DNA from: Streptomyces sp. NBC_00554
GTDB lineage: Bacteria; Actinomycetota; Actinomycetes; Streptomycetales; Streptomycetaceae
Assembly (NCBI RefSeq): GCF_041431135.1
Contig: NZ_CP107799.1
Coordinates: 186,001 to 250,000, forward strand
DNA length: 64,000 bases
Direction of reading: 5' to 3'
Of the stretch, positions 41,076 to 49,744 are shown in pieces. Within the stretch, counting starts at the first letter, position 1, and every line of letters starts with the position of its first letter. The position numbers and the translations under genes are program-made. A model generated the notes under the pieces. That model saw only the letters and a program-made list of their open reading frames with translations, did not search any database and was not told where the DNA came from.

Positions 41076-42191
41076 ATGGAGACGCTTGCAGCGGTGCTGC
41101 GGGAGCGCAACACCCCCTGGTCGGTCGAACCGATCACGCTCGACCCGCCCAAGGAAACCGAGGTACTGGTCGAACTGCACGCCTCGGGGATGTGCCATTC
41201 CGACGAGCACATCGTCACCGGCGACATGCCCTTCCGGCTGCCCTGCATCGGCGGCCACGAAGGCGCGGGCGTCGTCCTGGAGACCGGAAAGCACGTGTCC
41301 TGGCTCAAGCCCGGCGACAACGTGGTCTTCGGGTTCATCCCCTCGTGCGGCCGCTGCCCGTCGTGCTCCACCGGCCACCAGAGCCTGTGCGACCTCGGCG
41401 CCTACACGTACAAGGGACGGCAGATCGCCGACGGCACCGCACGCCACCACAGCGCGGACGGCGAGGACCTCTCGACGGCCTGCCTGCTGGGCACCTTCGC
41501 CCATCACACCGTCGTGAACGAGGCGAGCTGCATCAAGATCGACCCCGGTTACCCGCTGGACAAAGCATGTCTGCTGGGCTGCGGCTTCGTCACCGGCTGG
41601 GGTTCCGCGGTCTACGCGGCCGACGTACGTCCCGGCGACGCGGTCGTGGTCGCCGGCGTCGGCGGCATCGGCGGCGCCGCGATCCAGGGCGCCCGACTGG
41701 CGGGCGCCAAGGTGATCGTGGCCATCGAACCCGTCCCGGAGAAGAAGGAAACCGCGCTGCAGCTCGGTGCCACCCATGTCGCCGCCTCGTGGGAGGAGGC
41801 GGAGTCGCTGGTCTCCGAGGCCACCTGGAACCGCGGCGCCGACAAGTTCATCTGCACGATGGGCGTGGGCCGGGGCGCCCTGATCCAGCAGGCCATGGCC
41901 ATGACGGCGAAGCGCGGCCGGATCGTCGTCACCAATGTCCACGCTGCCGCCGAGACGTCGATCGACATCAGCCTGATGCAACTCACGCTCACGGAGAAGC
42001 AGTTGGTGGGCTCGCTGTACGGATCCGGCAACCCGCGCGCGGACATCCCCAAGATCCTCGAACTCTGGGGCCGGGGTCAGGTGGACCTCGACTCGATGGT
42101 CACCCGCCATTACCCGCTGGAAGCCGTCAACGAGGGCTACGACGATCTGCGCGCCGGCAAGAACCTGCGCGGTGTTCTGGTCTATCGCTGA
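41076..42191 (+). CDS. NDMA-dependent nicotinoprotein alcohol dehydrogenase (mycofactocin-linked)
   Basis: A 371-residue zinc alcohol dehydrogenase. Catalytic zinc ligands are C40 (SGMCHSDEH) and H61/E62 (GGHEGAG); structural zinc ligands are C91, C94, C97 and C105. The segments LGAYTYKGRQIADGTARHH and GSLYGSGNPRADIPKI match the NDMA-dependent methanol/alcohol dehydrogenase subfamily, in which NAD(H) stays bound and mycofactocin takes the electrons. This agrees with mftE in the same window. Cotranscribed with the aldehyde dehydrogenase and, 86 bp downstream, the P450. Confidence 0.9.
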   Translation: METLAAVLRERNTPWSVEPITLDPPKETEVLVELHASGMCHSDEHIVTGDMPFRLPCIGGHEGAGVVLETGKHVSWLKPGDNVVFGFIPSCGRCPSCSTGHQSLCDLGAYTYKGRQIADGTARHHSADGEDLSTACLLGTFAHHTVVNEASCIKIDPGYPLDKACLLGCGFVTGWGSAVYAADVRPGDAVVVAGVGGIGGAAIQGARLAGAKVIVAIEPVPEKKETALQLGATHVAASWEEAESLVSEATWNRGADKFICTMGVGRGALIQQAMAMTAKRGRIVVTNVHAAAETSIDISLMQLTLTEKQLVGSLYGSGNPRADIPKILELWGRGQVDLDSMVTRHYPLEAVNEGYDDLRAGKNLRGVLVYR

Positions 42192-42277
42192 GTCCCACCG
42201 CCCCTGGCTGAGTCGCCGTGCCGGAAGGCCGCGCTTTCCGCCATGCCCTTCATGCCCAACCGCCCACGGGAGAGACC

Positions 42278-43558
42278 GTGCCCCTGCCCTTCACCGACGA
42301 CATAGAGCTGGACGACCTGGACTTCTGGACCCGCCCGGCGGCCGAGGTGGACGCCGCCTTTCGCACCCTGCGCGCAAGCGACCCGCGGCGGTTCTTCCAC
42401 GAGCACGATCTGCGGGGCAACCGCCGGGAGGAGGGGTTCTACGCCCTCACCCGGTTCGCCGACGTCGTCGACGTCAGCCGTCGCCCCGACGAGTTCGTCT
42501 CGGGCGAGGGCGTCAACATCTTCGACAACCCGCCCGATCTGCGGGAGTTCTACGGGTCCATCATCAGCATGGACGACCCCCGGCACACCCGGCTGCGTCG
42601 GATCGTCTCGCGGGGGTTCTCGCCGCGCATGCTCTCCGGACTGGCTCCGCACATCGAGGAGACCACCCGGGAGATCGTCGCCTCGGTCGCCGGGCGCGGG
42701 CGGATCGACTTCGTGACCGAGGTCGCCGCTCTGCTGCCGCTGCGGATCGTCAACGACCTGATGGGGATCCCGCGCAGCGAGGAGCAGTTCATCTTCGAGG
42801 CCACCAACGTGGTCCTTGGCGCCAGCGATCCCGAGTACGTGGCCGACCAGTCCCCCCGCGGAGTGGCCACCGCCCTGGCCACGAAGGCCAACGAACTCGC
42901 CGAGCTGCTCCGGGAGTTGGCCGAGGCCAGGATCACCGAACCCCGCGACGACCTGATCACCTCGCTGGTCACGGGCGGCACCCGGGAAGAGGTCCTCACC
43001 CCGCAGGAACTGGCCTCCTTCTTCATTCTGCTGGTCGGCGCGGGCAACGAGACCACGCGCAACGCGATCGCCCACGGCCTGCGGCTGCTCACCGAGCACC
43101 CCGCCGAACGTGCCCGCTGGCAGGCCGACTTCGAGGCAGTGGCGCCGAGCGCCGTCGAAGAGATCGTGCGCCACTCGTCCCCGGTCGTGCACATGCGGCG
43201 CACGGTGGCCGCCGACGGAGTCCGCCTCGGCGAGCTGGAGTTCAAGAAGGGCGACAAGGTCGTCATGTGGCACTGCTCCGCCAACCGGGACGAGGACGTC
43301 TTCGACGACCCGGACCGCTTCGACGTGACCCGCTCCCCCAATCCCCACATCGGTTTCGGCGGGCCAGGACCGCACTTCTGCCTGGGCGCGCACCTCGCAC
43401 GGCTGGAGATCACCATCGCCTTCCGTGAACTCTTCCGGCTGCTTCCCGACATCCGGGCGGTCGGCGAACCCCAGCCCCTGCGCTCCAACTTCGTGCGCGG
43501 GCTGAAGCACCTGGACGCCGAGTTCAGCCCCGTCGCCGTCGAGGGAGAGCGCCGATGA
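42278..43558 (+). CDS. Cytochrome P450 (CYP124/125/142-like)
   Basis: A 426-residue P450. The I-helix reads LVGAGNETTRNAI, the ExxR helix AVEEIVRHSSPVVHMRR, and the haem loop FGGPGPHFCLGAHLARLE. VDDPRHTRLRR-like MDDPRHTRLRRIVSRGFSPR and the overall pattern resemble actinobacterial P450s that hydroxylate terminal methyl groups of steroids, terpenes and branched lipids. GTG 42278 has GGGAGAGACC before it; upstream codons do not resemble the family. No P450 reductase is adjacent; the ferredoxin at 9777 is a candidate donor. Confidence 0.92.
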   Translation: MPLPFTDDIELDDLDFWTRPAAEVDAAFRTLRASDPRRFFHEHDLRGNRREEGFYALTRFADVVDVSRRPDEFVSGEGVNIFDNPPDLREFYGSIISMDDPRHTRLRRIVSRGFSPRMLSGLAPHIEETTREIVASVAGRGRIDFVTEVAALLPLRIVNDLMGIPRSEEQFIFEATNVVLGASDPEYVADQSPRGVATALATKANELAELLRELAEARITEPRDDLITSLVTGGTREEVLTPQELASFFILLVGAGNETTRNAIAHGLRLLTEHPAERARWQADFEAVAPSAVEEIVRHSSPVVHMRRTVAADGVRLGELEFKKGDKVVMWHCSANRDEDVFDDPDRFDVTRSPNPHIGFGGPGPHFCLGAHLARLEITIAFRELFRLLPDIRAVGEPQPLRSNFVRGLKHLDAEFSPVAVEGERR

Positions 43559-44358
43559 GCACCGACGACGTTGATGTACTGCACGAGTTCGGCGACGGGG
43601 TCGCCCGAATCACCCTGAACAGGCCCGAGGCGGCCAACGCGATCGCCCCCGAGGCCCGGGACCGGATCATCGCGCTGCTCCAACAGGCCGACGCCGACCC
43701 CGAGGTGCGGGTCGTCGTGCTGGCCGCGAACGGCCGGCACTTCTGCGCCGGCGCCGATGTCACCCGTATCCACGCCGACTCCTCGGAGCCCAAACGAGTC
43801 GGCGACGGCATGCGGCGGATCATGGGCGGCGCGCAGCGGCTGATCGCCGCCGTGCTCGACTGCGGCAAGCCGGTGATCGCGGCCGTCCAGGGCCCCGCCG
43901 CCGGGATGGGCGCCCATCTGGCCTTCGCCGCCGATCTGGTGGTGGCCGCCGACACGGCCACCTTCATCGAGTCGTTCGTGCTGCGCGGCCTGGTGGTGGA
44001 TGCCGCCGGCGCGTATCTGCTGCCGCGGCGCATCGGCCTGCAGAAGGCCAAGGAGCTCGCCTTCCTCGGTGACAAACTCACCGCCCAGGACGCCCACGAC
44101 CTCGGTCTGGTCAACCGGGTGGTGCCGCCCGAGGAGTTGGAGAAGGCCGTGGCGGAGTTGAGCGAACGCCTCACCGCCGCGCCCACCGGCGCCATCGCGC
44201 TGACCAAGAAGCTGTTCAACCGTTCGTTGGACGGTGACCGCGAGGAGTCCTTCCTGCTGGAGGGCGCCCTGCAGGACCTGCAGTCGTACGCCCATGACTC
44301 GGCCGAGGGGATCGCCGCGTTCAAGGAACGCCGCACGCCCCGTTACCTGGGGTGGTGA
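43555..44358 (+). CDS. Enoyl-CoA hydratase/isomerase (crotonase) family protein
   Basis: A 267-residue crotonase: ARITLNRPEAANAIAPEARD, GRHFCAGADVTRIHADS, and VIAAVQGPAAGMGAHLAFAA. The second active-site segment reads ESFVLRGLVVDAAGAYLLPR, with Asp or Glu positions retained near ES. It would hydrate an enoyl-CoA during side-chain degradation. ATGA overlap with the P450 gene; the next gene follows within 3 bp. Confidence 0.9.
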   Translation: MSTDDVDVLHEFGDGVARITLNRPEAANAIAPEARDRIIALLQQADADPEVRVVVLAANGRHFCAGADVTRIHADSSEPKRVGDGMRRIMGGAQRLIAAVLDCGKPVIAAVQGPAAGMGAHLAFAADLVVAADTATFIESFVLRGLVVDAAGAYLLPRRIGLQKAKELAFLGDKLTAQDAHDLGLVNRVVPPEELEKAVAELSERLTAAPTGAIALTKKLFNRSLDGDREESFLLEGALQDLQSYAHDSAEGIAAFKERRTPRYLGW

Positions 44359-44360
44359 GG

Positions 44361-44792
44361 ATGAGCGCGCTGCCCGTCATCGAGGAGGAGAGCCGCCCGT
44401 TCTGGGACGCGGCGCGGGAGGGCCGGTTCCTCGTCGTGCGCTGTGTCGCCTGCGGTGCGGTCCACCACTACCCGAGGCCGTTCTGCCCCTCCTGCTGGAG
44501 CGAGGACGTCGAGTGGGTGGAGGCGAGCGGCAGGGCGACCCTCTACACGTACTCGACGGTCTTCGTGAACGACCTGCCGCCCTTCAAGGAGCGGGTCCCG
44601 TATGTGGCCGCCCTGGTCGAACTGGCCGAGGGCCCCAAGGTGATGACGAACATCGTCGACTGCGCACCTGAAGACCTCGCGATCGGGATGCGGTTGGAGG
44701 TCACTTATCGCGTCCTCAGTGACGAGGTGACCGCACCGGTCTTCCGCCCCGCCCGCGAACACCCGAACACCTCCGACAGCAAGGAGCAGTGA
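44361..44792 (+). CDS. DUF35 (zinc ribbon + OB-fold) protein
   Basis: A 143-residue protein: VVRCVACGAVHHYPRPFCPS then CWSEDVEWVEASG (CxxC..CxxC zinc ribbon), followed by an OB-fold (ATLYTYSTVFVNDLPPF). Its usual partner is a thiolase-fold aldolase, but no such gene lies in this operon; the partner could be the thiolase-like protein at 19243. ATG 44361 is preferred over GTG 44352, which overlaps the crotonase stop. Confidence 0.87.
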   Translation: MSALPVIEEESRPFWDAAREGRFLVVRCVACGAVHHYPRPFCPSCWSEDVEWVEASGRATLYTYSTVFVNDLPPFKERVPYVAALVELAEGPKVMTNIVDCAPEDLAIGMRLEVTYRVLSDEVTAPVFRPAREHPNTSDSKEQ

Positions 44793-44793
44793 T

Positions 44794-45720
44794 ATGTCCC
44801 GCCTCCTCGAAGGCAAGGTAGCCATCGTGACCGGCGCCGGTCACGGCATCGGGCGGGGCCACGCCCTGGAGCTCGCCCGGCACGGTGCGACCGTGATCGT
44901 CAACGACCTCGGCAGCTCGGTGCGCGGCGAGGGCAGCGGCCGGGACGCCGAGAAGGTGTCCGGCATCATCACCGAACGCGGCGGCAAGGCCGCGCCGAAC
45001 TTCGCCGACGTCGGTGACGAGGCCCAGGCCACCGCGCTGGTCGACCAGGCGTACGAGCAGTTCGGCCGGCTCGACATCCTCGTCAACAACGCCGGGATCG
45101 TCCGTGACCGGGCGGTCTGGAACATGTCGGCCGAGGACTTCGACCTGGTGATGCGGGTGCATGTCCGGGGCACCTGGCTCACGTGTCACGCGGCGGCGCA
45201 GCGGTGGCGCGAGCTGGCCAAGGCCGGTGACAGCGGCAAGGTGTACGGACGCATCGTCAACACCACCTCGGGTGCCGGGCTGCTCGGAAACTTCGGCCAG
45301 ACCAACTACGCCGCGGCCAAGGCCGCGATCGTCGGCCTCACCCTGACGCTCAGTCTGGAGCTGGCCTCCATCGGCGTCACGGTCAACGCCATCGGTCCGG
45401 GCGGCATCACCCGCATTTCGTCCACCATGCCGGGGGCGCCCGCACCGCTGGAACCCGACGAGCGCCCCGAGGGCGAGTACGACCCCAAGGACCCCTCGCT
45501 GTGCAGCCCGGTCGTGGCCTGGCTCGCGAGCGGGGAGGCCGGCCATGTCAGCGGTCAGGTCATCCGTGCGGTGGGCGGGAACATCCAGCTCATGCAGGGC
45601 TGGACCGAATCCCGCACCGTCTCCGGCGAGGGCAAGCGCTGGGACGCGACCCAACTCGGCCAGGTCTTCAGCCGCGACCTTTTCGGTACGCAGGCGGCGG
45701 GGCTGCGACTCGGCGGCTGA
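44794..45720 (+). CDS. SDR, 3-hydroxyacyl-CoA dehydrogenase (MFE-2-like)
   Basis: A 308-residue SDR that resembles the dehydrogenase part of peroxisomal multifunctional enzyme type 2: VTGAGHGIGRGHALELARHG, VIVNDLGSSVRGEGSGRDAE, NNAGIVRDRAVWNMSAEDFD, and TNYAAAKAAIVGLT (Tyr and Lys). It would oxidise 3-hydroxyacyl-CoA with NAD. AAGGAG lies 7 nt before the ATG, right after the DUF35 stop. It is the last gene of its operon; a perfect-stem terminator follows 15 bp later. Confidence 0.9.
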   Translation: MSRLLEGKVAIVTGAGHGIGRGHALELARHGATVIVNDLGSSVRGEGSGRDAEKVSGIITERGGKAAPNFADVGDEAQATALVDQAYEQFGRLDILVNNAGIVRDRAVWNMSAEDFDLVMRVHVRGTWLTCHAAAQRWRELAKAGDSGKVYGRIVNTTSGAGLLGNFGQTNYAAAKAAIVGLTLTLSLELASIGVTVNAIGPGGITRISSTMPGAPAPLEPDERPEGEYDPKDPSLCSPVVAWLASGEAGHVSGQVIRAVGGNIQLMQGWTESRTVSGEGKRWDATQLGQVFSRDLFGTQAAGLRLGG

Positions 45721-45735
45721 CGACACGCAGTAAGC

Positions 45736-45767
45736 AGCGGGCCCGAACCTCGCGGTTCGGGCCCGCT
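45736..45767. terminator. Bidirectional terminator between convergent operons
   Basis: AGCGGGCCCGAACC and GGTTCGGGCCCGCT form a perfect 14-bp stem with loop TCGC, between stops at 45720 (+) and 45797 (-). Confidence 0.88.
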
Positions 45768-45796
45768 CCTTGCTGCGTGCGACCGCCAAGCGCCCC

Positions 45797-46222
45797 TCAG
45801 CCGCCGACCAGGAAGTCCGCCGATCCCGCGATCGCCACCCCGCCGGTCTGCCGGGTGCAGGTCAGCTCGACCGTCACCAAGGCCCCGCCCGCTGTCTGCG
45901 GTTGGACACCGATGACCCGCCCCGCGCAGGTCAGCACGTCGCCCGGCCACACCTGTTCGCGGAACCGGACGTGGAAGCGGCGGACGTTCTCGGCGCCCAG
46001 CCAGTCGGTGGCGTACGTCGAGAGCAGTGCGGCCTGGTGCATGCCCTGGGAGAAGACCGAGGGGAAGCCTGCTCCCTGCGCGTACTCCTCGTCGTAGTGG
46101 ATGGGGTTGAAGTCTCCGGAGGCGCCCGCGTAGCGCACGAACATGGCGCGGGTCAGCGGGCCGAAGGCACGCGGCTCGCCGGTCGTCCCGACCATGAGTT
46201 CCGGTACGGGAGTGGTGGTCAC
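45797..46222 (-). CDS. MaoC-type (R)-hydratase
   Basis: A 141-residue hot-dog protein with the MaoC/hydratase-2 motif ASGDFNPIHYDEEYA (catalytic Asp and His) and VFSQGMHQAALLSTY. It would hydrate a 2-enoyl-CoA. Its GTG overlaps the stop of the FAS1-like gene, and the two probably form a heteromeric hydratase, as known for actinobacterial steroid-type enoyl-CoA hydratases. Last gene of the minus-strand operon from 49613. Confidence 0.88.
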   Translation of the reverse strand: MTTTPVPELMVGTTGEPRAFGPLTRAMFVRYAGASGDFNPIHYDEEYAQGAGFPSVFSQGMHQAALLSTYATDWLGAENVRRFHVRFREQVWPGDVLTCAGRVIGVQPQTAGGALVTVELTCTRQTGGVAIAGSADFLVGG

Positions 46223-46674
46223 TGGCCGTCCTCCTTCGCCTGCTGCGGCTTGGGGGCCTTGGCCGTCTCGATGAGCGTCGAGCGCTGTTCGGCGACCAAC
46301 TCGCCCTTCTCGTCACGGAATTCGGTGACGATCACGGCGAACCTCATGGTCCCGCCCCGCTTGCCGGGTTTCTCGTAACGCTCGGCGAGGCGGACACGGG
46401 CGGTCAGTACCTGGCCTGCCCGGGGTGGAGGACCGTGGAAGACGTACTCCTGTTCGCCGTGGAGCAACCGGCGGCGGTCGAATCCGGTGTCGGGGCGTGC
46501 GCCGTCCGGCGCCCAGAAGGCGGAGGAGACGAGGAACGTGGGCGGGACGACGGCGTCCGGCTCCTGATACGCGGGGTGCTGTGACTGCATGGCGGTGGCG
46601 AACTCGCGGATCTTCCCGCGCTCGACCGGCACGGTGAACTCGGGGCCCGGGGCACCCGGGGGCTGCTGGTCCAA
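46219..46674 (-). CDS. FAS1-like dehydratase domain protein (MaoC partner)
   Basis: A 151-residue hot-dog protein of the N-terminal dehydratase type: FTVPVERGKIREFATAMQSQ, VVPPTFLVSSAFWAPDG, LLHGEQEYVFHGPPPRAGQ. It lacks the catalytic Asp/His pair and would supply the substrate-binding half next to the MaoC protein. The likely start is TTG 46674 with AAGGA upstream. The 63-bp gap upstream contains a short direct repeat CCACTCAGT. Confidence 0.82.
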   Translation of the reverse strand: MDQQPPGAPGPEFTVPVERGKIREFATAMQSQHPAYQEPDAVVPPTFLVSSAFWAPDGARPDTGFDRRRLLHGEQEYVFHGPPPRAGQVLTARVRLAERYEKPGKRGGTMRFAVIVTEFRDEKGELVAEQRSTLIETAKAPKPQQAKEDGQ

Positions 46675-46737
46675 CTGTCGTGTCCTTCCACTCAGTACGG
46701 TCCTGTCCGTCCACTCAGTTCGGTACGGAACGGGTGC

Positions 46738-47895
46738 TCACTGGAGGCCGCCTCGGGCCACGAGCTGGCGGACGATCACGTTCCGCTGGATCTCGTTGGT
46801 GCCCTCGCCGACGATCATCAGCGGCGCGTCCCGGAAGTACCGCTCGACGTCGAACTCCGTCGAGTAGCCGTAACCTCCGTGGATGCGCAGGGCGTTGAGG
46901 GCGATCTCCATCGCCGTCTCCGAGGCGAAGAGCTTGGCCATACCCGCCTCCATGTCGCAGCGCTCGCCCGCGTCCAGCCGGGCTGCCGCGTGCAGGACCA
47001 GTTGCCGGGCGGCGGTCAGCCGGGTCGCCATGTCCGCGAGGTGGTTGCCGATCGACTGGTGCTGCCAGATGGGCTTGCCGAAGCTCTCCCGCTCCTGGGC
47101 ATACCGCAGCGCGTCGTCGAGGGCGGCGCGGGCCACGCCGGTGGCGCGGGCGGCGACCTGGATGCGGCCGGTCTCCAGGCCCTTCATCATCTGTGCGAAG
47201 CCGTGCCCCTCCTCACCGCCGAGCAGTGCGTCGCCGGGTACGCGGGCGTCGTCGAAGGAGAGTTCACAGCTCTCCACTCCCTTGTAGCCGAGCTTGGGCA
47301 GGTCCTTGGAGACGGTGAAGCCGGGAACCTTCTCCACCAGCAGGATGCTCATGCCCCGGTGGGCGGGGGTGGCCGTCGGGTCGGTCTTGCAGAGCAGGGC
47401 GACCAGGCCGGAGCGGCGGGCGTTGGTGATCCAGGTCTTGGAGCCGTTGATCACGTAGTCGCCGCCGTCGCGGAGGGCGTGCGTGCGCATCGCCTGCAGG
47501 TCCGAGCCGCCGCCCGGTTCGGTCAGTGCCATGGTGGCCCGCAGTTCGCCGGTGGCCAGCCGGGGCAGGTATGTCTTCTTCTGCTCGGCGGTGCCGAAGG
47601 TGTCGATGAGCTTGCACACCACCGTGTGCCCGCCCATGGCGCCGGCGAGGCTCATCCAGCCGCGCGCGAGTTCCTCGGTGACCTGGGCGTAGCAGACGGC
47701 GGACACCAGGACCTCCCCGTACGGCTCGGGGACGGCGAGGCCGAAGACGCCCAACTCCTTCATCTGGTCGATGAGTTCTTCGGGATATGTGTTGGCGTGT
47801 TCCAGCTCTCTGGCGACCGGTCGCACTTCGTTGTCCACGAAGTCGCGGACGGTGGCCACGACGGCACGCTCCTCGGCGTCGAGTCCGTACAACAC
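46738..47895 (-). CDS. Acyl-CoA dehydrogenase
   Basis: A 385-residue short-chain-type acyl-CoA dehydrogenase: ATMALTEPGGGSDLQAMRTH, YVINGSKTWITNARRSGLVA, and the C-terminal ALRIHGGYGYSTEFDVERYF and GEGTNEIQRNVIVRQLV, which carries the catalytic Glu of the TEF or GEG region. It should transfer electrons to ETF. GTG 47895 has AGGAGG 7 nt upstream. It follows the lyase gene by 12 bp, so its substrate may be a branched or dicarboxylic acyl-CoA. Confidence 0.92.
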   Translation of the reverse strand: MLYGLDAEERAVVATVRDFVDNEVRPVARELEHANTYPEELIDQMKELGVFGLAVPEPYGEVLVSAVCYAQVTEELARGWMSLAGAMGGHTVVCKLIDTFGTAEQKKTYLPRLATGELRATMALTEPGGGSDLQAMRTHALRDGGDYVINGSKTWITNARRSGLVALLCKTDPTATPAHRGMSILLVEKVPGFTVSKDLPKLGYKGVESCELSFDDARVPGDALLGGEEGHGFAQMMKGLETGRIQVAARATGVARAALDDALRYAQERESFGKPIWQHQSIGNHLADMATRLTAARQLVLHAAARLDAGERCDMEAGMAKLFASETAMEIALNALRIHGGYGYSTEFDVERYFRDAPLMIVGEGTNEIQRNVIVRQLVARGGLQ

Positions 47896-47907
47896 CTTGC
47901 TGCCTCC

Positions 47908-48756
47908 TCAGGGGGTGGTCGGGGCGGCCGGTTCGGTCCGGCCCCGGTCCCCGGCGCGTACGAGCAGCCGCCGGGCTCGGTCGACCACTGGCTTGTCGAT
48001 CATGTTTCCGTCGAGTACGACGACCGCGTTGCCTGCGGCGGCCTCGACGACTTCTCGTGCCCAGCGCACCTGCCCGGGCGTCGGGGCCAGTGCCTCGTGC
48101 ACCGCGGTCACCTGCCGGGGGTGGACGCACAGCTTCCCGGAGAAGCCCAGGCGGGCCGCGTACGCGGTGTCGTCGCGCACGGCCCCGGTGTCGTTCACCG
48201 CCGTGGTGACACCGTCGACGGGCGGCGCGACCGAGGCTGCCGCGGCGGCGAGGACCAACGTGGCGCGTGCGTGACGCAACGCCTCGCGGTCGTCCGGGTC
48301 GACGCCGAGCTGGGCGGCGAGGTCGATACTGCCGAAGGCCGGTCGTACGACGCCGGGCACCACGCACAGCTCCCCGGCCCGCAGCACGCCCAGCGCGGTC
48401 TCGATCAGCGGGACCTGCACCGTACGGCGGACGGCGAGCCGGGCCGGGTCCTCGGCCTTGGGCACCATCAGCGCGGCGCCCGTGGCATGGACCATCGCCA
48501 GGTCGTCCGCGGACCAGGGGGTGCCGTGGGCGTTGACCCGTACGAGCGCGGGGTGGCCGCCCGTCAGCCAGTCCCGGACGAACTCCCGGGCCGCGGCCTT
48601 CCGTTCCGGGGCGACCGCGTCCTCCAGGTCCAGCACGACGAGGTCGGCGCCACTGGCGACGGCCTTGTCGAACCGGTCGGGCCGGTCTCCGGGCACGAAC
48701 AGCAGGCTCCGCGCGGCGGCCACGGTCCGCTCGATCCCTTCGGGGGCGTGGGTCAT
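47908..48756 (-). CDS. HpcH/HpaI-family lyase, CitE/citramalyl-CoA lyase-like
   Basis: A 282-residue CitE-like TIM-barrel lyase: ARSLLFVPGDRPDRFDKAVA, LVVLDLEDAVAPERKAAARE (metal-binding residues), ALVRVNAHGTPW, VPLIETALGVL, and GKLCVHPRQVTAVHEAL. The family cleaves or forms C-C bonds of malyl-, citramalyl- or citryl-CoA. It is coupled by ATGA to a mesaconyl-CoA-hydratase-like gene, and a CoA-transferase is divergent, so (S)-citramalyl-CoA lyase is the best guess, giving pyruvate and acetyl-CoA. Confidence 0.85.
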   Translation of the reverse strand: MTHAPEGIERTVAAARSLLFVPGDRPDRFDKAVASGADLVVLDLEDAVAPERKAAAREFVRDWLTGGHPALVRVNAHGTPWSADDLAMVHATGAALMVPKAEDPARLAVRRTVQVPLIETALGVLRAGELCVVPGVVRPAFGSIDLAAQLGVDPDDREALRHARATLVLAAAAASVAPPVDGVTTAVNDTGAVRDDTAYAARLGFSGKLCVHPRQVTAVHEALAPTPGQVRWAREVVEAAAGNAVVVLDGNMIDKPVVDRARRLLVRAGDRGRTEPAAPTTP

Positions 48757-49613
48757 CGCAGCTCCGCCACGGCGCTGGCGGCCAGGGTGTCGGCGACGCG
48801 GGTGGTGAGGACCGCGCAATCGCCGTCGGCTCCGGTCGGTTCGGCGTCGATCCGCAGCCGCTCCCCGGCGAAGGCCGGAGCGCGCAGGCGGTACGACAGG
48901 GACTCGACCCGGCGCTGCGGCGCATGGCGGCGGACCGTCTCCAGCATCGCGACGGCGAGCAGCGGGCCGTGCACGACCAGACCGGGGTATCCCTCGACGT
49001 CCCTGGCGTAGGGCTCGTCGTAGTGGATGCGGTGGGCGTTGCCGGTCAGCGCGCTGAACCGGAAGAGCAGGACGGGGTCGGGTTCGAGGGTCAACTGCCA
49101 GCCACCGGAAGGGACTTCCGGCGGCTGGGCCGATGTCGTACGTGCGGCGCGAGTGCCCCGGCCCGATCGGTACACCAGGTCCTGCTCCTCCACCAGGCAG
49201 GTACGCCCCTGCTGCCATACCTCGTGGCGGACGGTCACGAAGGCCAGCTCGCCGCTGCGTCCCCGTTTGACGGCGACATCCGCGAGTTCGGATCGGCGCT
49301 CGGCGGGCCGGCCGACCACGAGGGGGTGCTCGACCCGCAGTCTGCCGCCCGCGAACATCCGGGTGCGGTCGGGCACCGGGGGGAGGAAACGGCCGTGCGC
49401 GGGATGCCCGTCGGCCCCCAACTCCCGCTGTGGCGGCGCGTCGAGGAAGTACAGCCAGTGCCACAGCGGCGGCAGCGGCTCTCCCGAGCCGGGCGCCGTC
49501 TCCGGGACGTCGAGGACTGCGGCCAGCGCCGCGGCCGGCGCCTCGGTGATCACGTCCTCGGTGATGTCCGGTGCCGGCTTCCAGTCCGCGAAGTAGTCCT
49601 CCAGTCCAGCCAT
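48753..49613 (-). CDS. Fused hot-dog hydratase, mesaconyl-C4-CoA/itaconyl-CoA hydratase-like
   Basis: A 286-residue protein of two hot-dog halves. The first (PPLWHWLYFLDAPPQRELGA and RMFAGGRLRVEHPLVVG) and the second (FRFSALTGNAHRIHYDEPYA, with catalytic Asn/His, and VHGPLLAVAMLE) match the HTD2/mesaconyl-CoA hydratase type. It would hydrate mesaconyl- or itaconyl-CoA to citramalyl-CoA for the lyase encoded next. Start chosen at ATG 49613 just before the conserved region; GGAGGGG is a little far upstream, and starts at 49664 or above would overlap the operator region. Confidence 0.8.
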   Translation of the reverse strand: MAGLEDYFADWKPAPDITEDVITEAPAAALAAVLDVPETAPGSGEPLPPLWHWLYFLDAPPQRELGADGHPAHGRFLPPVPDRTRMFAGGRLRVEHPLVVGRPAERRSELADVAVKRGRSGELAFVTVRHEVWQQGRTCLVEEQDLVYRSGRGTRAARTTSAQPPEVPSGGWQLTLEPDPVLLFRFSALTGNAHRIHYDEPYARDVEGYPGLVVHGPLLAVAMLETVRRHAPQRRVESLSYRLRAPAFAGERLRIDAEPTGADGDCAVLTTRVADTLAASAVAELR

Positions 49614-49653
49614 CGGTGCCCGGCCCCTCCGCTGCTCAGTCGGTAGCCGCTCG

Positions 49654-49667
49654 ATTTGTACGGCCAT
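49654..49667. promoter_or_regulatory. Left arm of a 14-bp inverted pair in the divergent promoter
   Basis: ATTTGTACGGCCAT is the exact reverse complement of 49745-49758. The two copies flank the palindrome at 49701-49723. Confidence 0.6.
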
Positions 49668-49700
49668 ATCGACGTCAAGTCTTGCCTCGAGATCCATCCA

Positions 49701-49723
49701 TGTCAATGCCATAGTCATTGACA
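49701..49723. promoter_or_regulatory. TGTCAATG-N7-CATTGACA operator
   Basis: A perfect 8-7-8 inverted repeat at the centre of the 162-bp divergent region between the hydratase and CoA-transferase genes. The GntR gene at 51018 is the local candidate binder. Confidence 0.65.
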
Positions 49724-49744
49724 GCCACGTGGGGCCCGGCGAAA

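Noticed and set aside
49676..49684. CAAG-T-CTTG as a KstR2-type operator
   Set aside because: The KstR2 box needs a different spacer and flanks, and only one short copy is present.
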